Assembly: GCF_000717995.1 (NCBI RefSeq) | Contig: NZ_JODM01000002.1 | Location: 186,001-250,000, forward strand | Length of the DNA stretch: 64,000 nucleotides | DNA from: Streptomyces violaceorubidus | GTDB lineage: Bacteria; Actinomycetota; Actinomycetes; Streptomycetales; Streptomycetaceae | Reading direction: 5' to 3' | Shown here: piece by piece, positions 55,067 to 62,655 of the stretch | How positions within the stretch are numbered: position 1 is the stretch's first letter | Layout: each line of letters starts with the position of its first letter | Translations under genes and position numbers: made by a program | Notes under the pieces: generated by a model | Told to the model about the DNA's origin: nothing | Databases searched by the model: none | The model's input: only the letters and a program-made list of their open reading frames with translations

Positions 55067-56095
55067 GTGCTCATCCTCGACAAGGGCGCGGCCCCCGAGG
55101 ACGTGGCCGGGTCCGTCTGGGCGGAGTTGCTGGCGGAGGACCTGGGCCGCTACGAAGCGACCCTGGAAGAGGCGCTGGAACCTCAGCGGGAGTACCTCAG
55201 CGAAGCCGAGTACACCGTCTACCGGCGGGGCAAGAGGCTGCGCCCGGCGGTGCTGCTGCTGGCCGCCCGCATGGTGCACGGGCCCACCCCGCTGCCGGCC
55301 AAGGTGCTCCAGGGCGCCGTCTCCCTGGAAATGCTCCACGTCGCCACCCTCATCCACGACGACGTGGTGGACGGCTCCATGCTGCGCAGGGGAATGCCGT
55401 CGGTGAACGCCGCCCGCGGACCGGGCACCGCGGTGATCGTCGGCGATCTGCAGTTCGTCCAGGCGGTGCGCGGTTTCGTGGACGCCATCGACCGCGACAG
55501 CGACATGGCACTGGTCAAGCTGGTGCTGGACAGCGCGTTCGACACCTGCCGCGGCGAGCTGGACGAGCTGCACACCGACCTCTCCCAGGAGCCCGCCGCC
55601 CTGGTGACCCGCTACTGGCAGACCGCGGACCGCAAGACGGCCGTCCTGTTCGGGCTGGCCGCCGAGTCCGGGGTCGTACTGGCCGAGGGGCGCAGCAGTG
55701 ACGCACGCCGGGCCGGTTTCTACGGACGCGGGTTCGGCCGCGCCTTCCAGGTCATGGACGACCTGTTCGACCTCGCCCGGGCCGAGGCCGCGTCCGGCAA
55801 ACCGTGCGGGGTGGACCTGCTGCGCGGCCGGGCTTCCCTGCCGTTGATCTACGCCATGGCCGAACTGGGTCCCGGCCATCTCGTGAGCAGGGTCATGCGC
55901 GGGGAGCTCGCCGGCCCGCAGGCGCTGGCGCGGGCCGTCGCGCAGGTCCGTGCCGGCGGCGGCTTCGCCCGTGCGTACGCGGATGCCCGCACCCAGGCGC
56001 TCGACGCCCTGGAGTTTCTGCGCCCCTTCCCGGACAACCCCTACCGCCGGGCCCTGCACGACCTGGCCCTGCACGTGGTGGACCGGTCCCCCTGA
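55067..56095 (+). CDS. Trans-isoprenyl diphosphate synthase (polyprenyl synthetase family)
   Basis: 342 residues from GTG 55067. Makes linear prenyl diphosphates from IPP and allylic primers. The first Asp-rich motif is LIHDDVVDGSMLRRGMPSVN (DDxxD, normal for this family); the second is QVMDDLFDLARAEAASGKPC (DDxxD) with the nearby GVDLLRGRASLPLIYA. The basic RRGKRLRPAVLLLAARM region before the first motif binds IPP. Residues just before the first DDxxD, EMLHVATL, carry no bulky aromatic at -5, which in this family favours chains of C20 or longer. The unusual stretch QLQFVQAVRGFVDAI follows. It sits in the middle of the operon, implying the neighbours handle its product. Confidence 0.94.
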   Translation: MLILDKGAAPEDVAGSVWAELLAEDLGRYEATLEEALEPQREYLSEAEYTVYRRGKRLRPAVLLLAARMVHGPTPLPAKVLQGAVSLEMLHVATLIHDDVVDGSMLRRGMPSVNAARGPGTAVIVGDLQFVQAVRGFVDAIDRDSDMALVKLVLDSAFDTCRGELDELHTDLSQEPAALVTRYWQTADRKTAVLFGLAAESGVVLAEGRSSDARRAGFYGRGFGRAFQVMDDLFDLARAEAASGKPCGVDLLRGRASLPLIYAMAELGPGHLVSRVMRGELAGPQALARAVAQVRAGGGFARAYADARTQALDALEFLRPFPDNPYRRALHDLALHVVDRSP

Positions 56096-56188
56096 GCCCA
56101 GCGCCGCCACGCCGCCCGCCCAGCTTCCCGTCCTGGTCCGCCGGCTCCGGCAGGACCAGACATCCCAAGCCCGCGACAGGGAGACACC

Positions 56189-57955
56189 ATGGGAACCGCC
56201 CTGGTCAACTTCGTCTACACCACTATGAGGAAGCGGTTGAACAATCCGGGCAGCCGCTACTGGCTGCCGACCCTCCTCAAGGAGGTGAAGGCCCCGGACG
56301 GCGGCACCTTGACGCCGTTACGGGCAGCGGAGTGGAAGCTCGGCGCGATCGGGGGCGAGCAGGGCACACTGGTGGGCAACATCATCGCCAAGGGCTGGTG
56401 GATGGCCGTCGGAGCTGCCTTCGACGACGCCCAGGCGCGCGAGGACGAGTCGAACGACCTGCCCGAGGACCTGGACGCCTTCACCGCCCGCCGAAGTGAG
56501 GCCAACCCGCTTCCCACGCTGGCCTTCTCCTCGGTCGAGATCCACCACCTCCCCAACGCCGCCGTGGGAGAACTCACCGGCCTCACCGAGGACTCCGACG
56601 GCTACCGGGGGTCCGTCCGCATCACTCTGGGGGCCCACAGCCACGATGAGTGGAAGGACCGCGACCACATCAAGATCAAGAGCCGCTATCTGCTGCGTCA
56701 GGAAGTCGTCGCCGCGGACGACCCCGACGACGATTCGGCCGATCCCCTGCCCCCGACGACAACGGTGGTGCGGGGACTGGAGGGTGTCAGCTGGCCGAAA
56801 CAGGTGGTGGAGGGGCGCGGAACGCTCGAACTCACCGCCCGGGACCTCGCCTTCGACGTCCAGGTCGCCCTCCACGTCTCGGGCAAGGGCTCCGGCCGGA
56901 CCCTGGCGGCCCGCGTGGACTCCATCAGCCTCGCGGCCGGTGTCACCCCCACGTTCTGCCTGGCCAGGGAAAACCTGACCATCGAGGACGAAGGGACCGA
57001 CTCCGAATCGATCGAGCGCTGGAAGCACGCAGCCCTGGAGGCGGTCAACAGTGCGGACGCCGGTAGGGAACTCCGGGCCGCCATGGAGGCCGCCCTGTCG
57101 GACCCGGGGCAGCGCGACGAGTTCTCCACGATGGTGACCCAGCAGCTTGCGGCCTCACTCGACGGGGTGCTGGGCTCCGTGCCCACCGGCGCCCTGCCCG
57201 TCGAAGGGTCGGACACCGGAACGGGGCCGGTGGAGCAGTACCTGTTCGACAGGGTCCGGCATGCGGTGAACTCCCCCGCCTCCTCCTTCTATCCGCCGGC
57301 CGTCATCCACTCCTTGGACGACCCGGGGCTCGTCCCCTACCGCATCCCGACCCTCGACCTGGGACCGCAGTCCGTCGAGGACATCGAGCTGAGCGCCGTC
57401 CGCCTTCACGACGTCACCGTCGACGGCCTGCCCAACCTGCTGATCCCCCCGGAGGACGCGCGGCTGACGGCCGAGGGCATCGACCTGACGCTGAGGCTCG
57501 GCCGTATCACCGGCCGGCCCGAAATCCCGGGCACGCGGGGATCGGACGGCTCGCCGCTGCGCGTGCCCGAGCCCCCGTTGGTCCTCACCGGCCGGTTCGA
57601 GGCGGTCTTCCCACCCAGTAGCGAGGACGAGGACGACGTCCTGCGAGGGCAGTTCAAGGCATCGCTCGCGCGGCCTTCCGTGGCAGCGGGTCTGGTCTTC
57701 AGCGGCCCCGACGCCGACGCGCTGGAGATCTCCCTGCGCTCACTCGACCTGCGACTCGCCCCCGAGGAACTGACGGTCGAGGTGACCACCGGTGACCTCT
57801 TCAGGGAAGTGATGCGCAGCCTGTTCGACTCCGCCCAGGTCAAGACGGTCCTCGTCCAGGGGATTCGCACCCGCACGGCCGCGCGGAAGGACGAGATCGC
57901 CGCCGGGCTGTCCACCGCGGCACGCGACATCATTGCCGCCCACCTCACCCAGTAG
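56189..57955 (+). CDS. Unknown beta-rich protein F (588 aa) of the isoprenoid operon
   Basis: ATG 56189 with CAGGGAG upstream. No signal peptide. A short N-terminal helical region (LVNFVYTTMRKRLNNPGSRY) leads into alternating domains: strands (YRGSVRITLGAHSHDEWKDR, RGTLELTARDLAFDVQVALH) then helices (ERWKHAALEAVNSADAGREL), then again strands with VPYRIPTLDLGPQSVEDIEL and LTGRFEAVFPPSSEDEDDVL. The last ~60 residues are helix-rich with no membrane span. The YRIPTLDL phrase echoes protein E. Function unknown; the domain rhythm is what I would expect of several lipid-transfer-like modules in tandem, but I cannot name the family. Confidence 0.7.
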   Translation: MGTALVNFVYTTMRKRLNNPGSRYWLPTLLKEVKAPDGGTLTPLRAAEWKLGAIGGEQGTLVGNIIAKGWWMAVGAAFDDAQAREDESNDLPEDLDAFTARRSEANPLPTLAFSSVEIHHLPNAAVGELTGLTEDSDGYRGSVRITLGAHSHDEWKDRDHIKIKSRYLLRQEVVAADDPDDDSADPLPPTTTVVRGLEGVSWPKQVVEGRGTLELTARDLAFDVQVALHVSGKGSGRTLAARVDSISLAAGVTPTFCLARENLTIEDEGTDSESIERWKHAALEAVNSADAGRELRAAMEAALSDPGQRDEFSTMVTQQLAASLDGVLGSVPTGALPVEGSDTGTGPVEQYLFDRVRHAVNSPASSFYPPAVIHSLDDPGLVPYRIPTLDLGPQSVEDIELSAVRLHDVTVDGLPNLLIPPEDARLTAEGIDLTLRLGRITGRPEIPGTRGSDGSPLRVPEPPLVLTGRFEAVFPPSSEDEDDVLRGQFKASLARPSVAAGLVFSGPDADALEISLRSLDLRLAPEELTVEVTTGDLFREVMRSLFDSAQVKTVLVQGIRTRTAARKDEIAAGLSTAARDIIAAHLTQ

Positions 57956-58037
57956 GCCCCGCCCCGGCCGACGTGCGGCTGCGCGCCGTCTCATTCCGCC
58001 CCGCCGCCTCCGGCGGCAGAACCTCCGGGATCCCCCC

Positions 58038-61000
58038 ATGCACGTACAGGAACTGGACGCCCTCCTCACCCGACGCACCACAGACCAGACCATCAGCCTC
58101 AGCAGCGACGACTTCGGCTGCGCCGCCGCGCCCCTGGTGACCGAGTGGCTCGACGGCACCCTCAGAGTCACCGGCGTGCGGCGCAGCACGCGGCCCGACG
58201 GGACCGTCGTCCTGGACGGAACCACCAGCCTGCTCGGAGTGAAGGACCGGCCGGTCACCGGTATCGAGATCGGTCTCGACCCCGCCGATCAGCGGCCTTC
58301 GCTCTACCTCCCCTTCACGCTCCCCACCACGTGGAACTTCGCCGCCTCCTTCCCGGAGACCAAGGACAGCGATCTGGCCCGGCTCGGCTTCACCACGGAA
58401 CCGGAGCTGCTTCTCAGCTCGACCGTCCGGCAGGCGGCCGACGGACGCCCCTCCCTCCTCCCGGGCCTGACCTTCCACGGTGCCACGGTGACGACGCCGG
58501 GCGCCGCGGAGTGGCTCGGCAAGGTGCTCGCCCTCGCGTCGGGCGCCCTCTCACTCACCGGCCCCCTCACCCGCACGCCCGGCCCCAAGGACAAACGCCG
58601 TGCGGTCATCGCACTGACCTCGCCTGCGCGGGGCGCCGGCGTGCTGGGGGCCTCCTTCTGCGTGTGGGCCGGCTCCCGCACCACCACGGCCGCCGACGGC
58701 ACCAGCACCGTGGCCTACCCGGTACGGCTGCGCGCGGACCTCGCCCTCGCCCCGGGGACGAAGGCGACCGTCGGCGCACCGCTGCCCTCGGGGACCGAGA
58801 AGGTGACCCTCACCGCGGAGGTGCTGCCGGGCGAGCCCCAGCCGACAGCGGCCTTGGCCTCCTGGGACGGCAGCGGGAGCGCGCTGCGGCAACTGACCGA
58901 CCAGGGGTTCGTGCTGGGCGACAGCGTGGTGCTCACCGAGCTGGGCCTGGTCATCGACCCGGGCAAGCTGCGGGAGGGACTGACCGAGGCGGTGACCGAG
59001 GTCACCGTCAAGGCCGGCGCCAGGCCCACGGTCGCCTGGACGATCGCGAAGTCCCTCGCGCTGACCGAGGTGGGCGCCGAGCTGACCGTCACCCGTCCGC
59101 TGACGCGCGAACGCGGTGCCACCGTGACCGGGTACGGCACGTTCACCGTCACCCCGGCGCTCCAGCTGACGGCCAGTGCGCGCATTCCCCCCGGCACTTT
59201 CCAGCTTGCCCAGCGCAAGGACACCACCGCGAAACTCGCCGACGTGCTCGCGGGCTTCATGCCCTCCGCGCCGGCCGGGTTCCCCGACCTGACGCTGAGC
59301 GAGTTCAGCGGCTCCGCCACCCCGAGGACCGGCGAGTACTCCCTCACCGCCAAGGTCGCCACCTCGTGGTCCCTGTCGCTGGGAGCGGCCGAGGTGGAGC
59401 TGACCGGCGGCAAACTGAAGCTCGACCGGAAGAAGAAGGAGAACGAGAAGGAGAAGAAGGAGGAGGAAGGGAGCGGAAAGGAGGGGGAGGAGGCAGAGAA
59501 GAAGGAAACCGCGAAGGAACCGACGGATCGTCCTGACGCCTCCCACACGGTCACGGGCACGGTGTCGGCCACGGCGAAGCTCGGTCCCGTAGGCGGCGAC
59601 GAGACCGTCGACTTCACCGCCACCTGGACCCTCCCCAAGTCGTTCGCCCTGGAGGGGACCCTCCCGGAGATCGAACTGACCGAACTGCTCAAGCGACTGT
59701 CCTGCCCGCTGGAACTGCCCGACGGGACTCCGGCCGTCTTCCTCAAGAAGTCCAAGGCCACCCTGCGCGCCGGCAAGGCGATGGCCGGGCAGTACGCCTC
59801 GGACGTGCACTACGAACTCGGCCTGTCCACGAACGTCACGTTCGGAACTCGCACGCAACACCCCCTGACACTGACCGGGAAGGCCGGCCGGTCCACCGAC
59901 GGCACCTTCTTCGCCGCCGCCCTCTGGCAGCAGGACTGGTCGTGGTCGCCCAAGGACGTCGAGGGCTGGGGCGACGTCCTAGGCGTCCTCGGCGACCTCA
60001 CCTTCCGCAAATCGGGCCTGGCCGTCTGCACCGCGGACGGCGTCACCCTGGACGCCGACGCCGGGTTGCCCGACACGCTGCCCGAGAAGCTGGGCCGCGG
60101 ACTGACCTTCTTCACCGAAGTCGGCTACGGGGAACCGCTGGCCTTCCTGCGGGAGATCTTCCCGGACACCGAGGGGATCCGGCTGCGGGCCCGGGTCGCC
60201 CGCCCCGTCGCCGACTCGGAGTTCACCGCCGCCATCGGCAAGGCGGAGACCGGTACCGGATTCGGCGCCCTCAGCCTGACCATCGTGCCCAAGAACCGGA
60301 AGATCGAGCTCTCCACCAGCTTTCTCCTCGACCTGGCGACTCTCGGGTCGCCGTCCGGGACCAGCCTGCAATTCGTCGCCACCGGCGCGGCAGAGAAGAC
60401 GGACCTCGGCTGGTCCCTCAGCCTCAGCCTCCTCCTCAAGGCAGAGGAGGCCGGAGGTCCGGCCCTGCCCGGGCAGCCCACTCCCCAGCAGCTGTCCGTG
60501 ATCACTCTCGACCGGCCCGGACACATCCTGCTGCCGGCCACGGACCCGACGCACACCACAGCCGTCCTCCCGACCACCGGGGGGACGCCCACGGACCTCC
60601 CGCTGGGGCCGGTCTCGAAGCAACGGTCCGTCTGGCGCAACGCCTTCGGCATCGAAGGCTTCAACATCGCGTACTTCTACCTGGAGATGCGCTACGGAAC
60701 CGACGGGTTCAAGCTGGGGGGCGGCGGCTCCGTCGACATCGGACCGGCCTCCCTCGAACTGGCCGTGCACGGCAGGGTCAGCCCACCGTCGGTCAGCGCC
60801 TTCTACTTCTCCCTGAAGGGGACCTCCCCCGAGCGCGGGGTGACGATCCTCGACCTGGTCAAGATCGTCGCTCCGGACCCCGCACCCGCCCTGAGCCCGC
60901 TGGACTCGGTGGTCGTCCGGGAAGTCGACCTGTGCGCCGTCGCCGATGCGGACGGCTGGACGAACGTGGCGACCGGACAGAACTGGGCGCCGGGCTTCTA

Positions 61001-61706
61001 CGCCAGGGGCGACATCGCGTTCGGCACCAACACCTGGCAGTTCCAGGTACGCATCCAGCCCACCGGCCTGTACATCAGCAGCCAGGTACGGGAACCGCTC
61101 GAACTGGGTGGCGTCTTCACCTTCGCCAGCAGTGACGGCCTCAAGGGCCCGCAGTTCCTGCTCGACACCGGCGACCTCAAGAAGGGCCGACTCCCGGAGA
61201 AGGTCTTCTACCTCTCCGGAAGTCTCTCCCTTCTCGGCCACCAGGTCCTCGCCGTCGAGGCGGTGCTGGAAAAGGGCGGATTCGCGTTCGATCTCGCGGT
61301 GGACATCGTCGCCGTACAGGTGGGCGTCCACTGCCGCCTCAACGAGCAGGGACTGAAGGCCCGGGCCCGTGTCGACCTCGGCTTCGACATCACGCTGCCC
61401 CGCGACGCCCGCATCGCGGGGATCCCCCTGGGCAGCGGCCTGTTGGTCGGGGTGCACGTAGGGGGCGAGATCGAGATCGATGTCACCACGGGGGCGATGG
61501 TCCGGCTCAGCGGTCAGTTCTCGCTGCGGGCCCTGGACACCACCCTCGTGTCCACCGATGCGGAACTGAGCTTCGGCATCCGGTCCTGGGACGACGTGGT
61601 CGACGTCCTGAAGCAGGACCCGGCCAAGGTCCTGGAGAAGGTGGCCACCGACGTCTGGGAGACCGCCAAGAACTGCGCCGTCACCACGGCCGGCGCGCTG
61701 ATGTGA
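58038..61706 (+). CDS. Giant beta-rich protein G (1222 aa) with charged purine-tract linker
   Basis: ATG 58038 (weak CGGGA upstream; the open frame from 57933 overlaps the previous gene). It is dominated by repeated short strands (TVTGYGTFTVTPALQLTASA, FALEGTLPEIELTELLKRLS, GTDGFKLGGGGSVDIGPASL) and helical turns, without a signal or membrane span. At about 464-493 is a nearly pure Lys/Glu linker (KKKENEKEKKEEEG and onward) that splits a ~460-residue first part from a ~730-residue second part. The C-terminal third has many Gly-aromatic strands (FNIAYFYLEMRYG, SVSAFYFSLKG) reminiscent of the large DUF6603-like proteins of actinomycetes and fungi, a recollection I cannot check. Possibly a long lipid conduit or scaffold. 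Ends 26 bases inside the convergent gene. Confidence 0.72.
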   Translation: MHVQELDALLTRRTTDQTISLSSDDFGCAAAPLVTEWLDGTLRVTGVRRSTRPDGTVVLDGTTSLLGVKDRPVTGIEIGLDPADQRPSLYLPFTLPTTWNFAASFPETKDSDLARLGFTTEPELLLSSTVRQAADGRPSLLPGLTFHGATVTTPGAAEWLGKVLALASGALSLTGPLTRTPGPKDKRRAVIALTSPARGAGVLGASFCVWAGSRTTTAADGTSTVAYPVRLRADLALAPGTKATVGAPLPSGTEKVTLTAEVLPGEPQPTAALASWDGSGSALRQLTDQGFVLGDSVVLTELGLVIDPGKLREGLTEAVTEVTVKAGARPTVAWTIAKSLALTEVGAELTVTRPLTRERGATVTGYGTFTVTPALQLTASARIPPGTFQLAQRKDTTAKLADVLAGFMPSAPAGFPDLTLSEFSGSATPRTGEYSLTAKVATSWSLSLGAAEVELTGGKLKLDRKKKENEKEKKEEEGSGKEGEEAEKKETAKEPTDRPDASHTVTGTVSATAKLGPVGGDETVDFTATWTLPKSFALEGTLPEIELTELLKRLSCPLELPDGTPAVFLKKSKATLRAGKAMAGQYASDVHYELGLSTNVTFGTRTQHPLTLTGKAGRSTDGTFFAAALWQQDWSWSPKDVEGWGDVLGVLGDLTFRKSGLAVCTADGVTLDADAGLPDTLPEKLGRGLTFFTEVGYGEPLAFLREIFPDTEGIRLRARVARPVADSEFTAAIGKAETGTGFGALSLTIVPKNRKIELSTSFLLDLATLGSPSGTSLQFVATGAAEKTDLGWSLSLSLLLKAEEAGGPALPGQPTPQQLSVITLDRPGHILLPATDPTHTTAVLPTTGGTPTDLPLGPVSKQRSVWRNAFGIEGFNIAYFYLEMRYGTDGFKLGGGGSVDIGPASLELAVHGRVSPPSVSAFYFSLKGTSPERGVTILDLVKIVAPDPAPALSPLDSVVVREVDLCAVADADGWTNVATGQNWAPGFYARGDIAFGTNTWQFQVRIQPTGLYISSQVREPLELGGVFTFASSDGLKGPQFLLDTGDLKKGRLPEKVFYLSGSLSLLGHQVLAVEAVLEKGGFAFDLAVDIVAVQVGVHCRLNEQGLKARARVDLGFDITLPRDARIAGIPLGSGLLVGVHVGGEIEIDVTTGAMVRLSGQFSLRALDTTLVSTDAELSFGIRSWDDVVDVLKQDPAKVLEKVATDVWETAKNCAVTTAGALM

Positions 61707-62655
61707 GCACCCCCGCCCGGGCGGTGAGCAGTTCGGTGGCCACGCCCTCCTCCCCGGCCGCCGCGGCCCGGTCGACCGCGGCGGCCAGCAGGGCGGCGGC
61801 CCGGGCGAGCACCCGGGTCACGGCCTCCGCACACCCGGCAGCCTCGGAGCCGTCCCGCGGCGCGGCTCCGAGGCCGTAGCCGGGGGTGTCAGTACGGCCG
61901 GTGAGAGGGGACCGCGCGTCCCACTGGGCCCGGCCGGTGCCGGGCAGTTGCCACCACACCGCCGAGCGGATCCCCGCGACGGCGTCGCGGCGCACGTCCG
62001 CCGCGTCGTCCACCAGCCGCCACGCCACGGCGAAGTCCTCCACCAGCGACGACCACCCGGCCTCCGCCCGGCCGCCGGTCTCCAGCAGCCGGGGCAGCAG
62101 GGTCCACAGCGCGGCCTGCTCACGGGCGGTGGCGCAGTAGGAGTCCAGGTCGGCGGGCGGCCGCGGGGCATGCGTGGCAGACAGATACCGCTCGGTGTGC
62201 CCGGCGACCAGCCCGGGGTCCGCGCCCCAGGCGGCACACAGTGCCGCCGCGTCCCGCTCCAGGCACCGCCACAGTTCGGTGCGGAGATGCAACGCCGCCA
62301 GGTCGGGAGCGAGTTGACCATCTGTCAGGTGGTCGTCCCACAGGTGGAGGAGCAGCGCGGCGGCGTGCAGGCGCTCGGCGTCCGGTTGCCTCGCTGCGGG
62401 CACCCAGTGCAGGAAGGACCACACCGGTGCGGGGAACAGCACGAACAGGTCCCCCTGGTCAGCGGTCCGGGTCCGGCCGTGTCGGCCCAGCAGGGCGGCG
62501 ACGTCCTCGGCCAGGGGGCGCGGCATCCGGCTCACGATCTCCAGCACCCGGCCGTGCAGGCGGCGCCGGAGCGCCGACACCTCCGGCGTCTCCAGCACCG
62601 CGCCGAAGCCCGGTGGCGGTGGGACCACAAAGGCCGGGGGGAAGGTGCCGCTCAC
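61681..62655 (-). CDS. Isoprenoid-synthase-fold protein, candidate terpene cyclase or prenyltransferase
   Basis: 324 residues from GTG 62655, overlapping the stop of the FAD oxidase by four bases. All-helical. A first Asp-rich motif, LLLHLWDDHLTDG (DDxxxD), sits near residue 110 and a second, WRLVDDAADVRRD (DDxxD), near 230, the spacing of the two metal-binding motifs of the isoprenoid-synthase fold. It lacks the clear basic IPP-binding patch before the first motif and the NSE motif of classical bacterial terpene cyclases. So it may be a cyclase evolved from a prenyltransferase, like several recently described non-canonical terpene synthases, or an inactive partner of the 55067 enzyme. It overlaps convergently with protein G. 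Confidence 0.75.
   Translation of the reverse strand: MSGTFPPAFVVPPPPGFGAVLETPEVSALRRRLHGRVLEIVSRMPRPLAEDVAALLGRHGRTRTADQGDLFVLFPAPVWSFLHWVPAARQPDAERLHAAALLLHLWDDHLTDGQLAPDLAALHLRTELWRCLERDAAALCAAWGADPGLVAGHTERYLSATHAPRPPADLDSYCATAREQAALWTLLPRLLETGGRAEAGWSSLVEDFAVAWRLVDDAADVRRDAVAGIRSAVWWQLPGTGRAQWDARSPLTGRTDTPGYGLGAAPRDGSEAAGCAEAVTRVLARAAALLAAAVDRAAAAGEEGVATELLTARAGVLTSARRPW

Noticed and set aside
53186..56110. 974-codon minus-strand open frame
   Set aside because: Antisense to proteins D, E and the prenyl synthase; the prenyl synthase with two DDxxD motifs fixes the coding strand.
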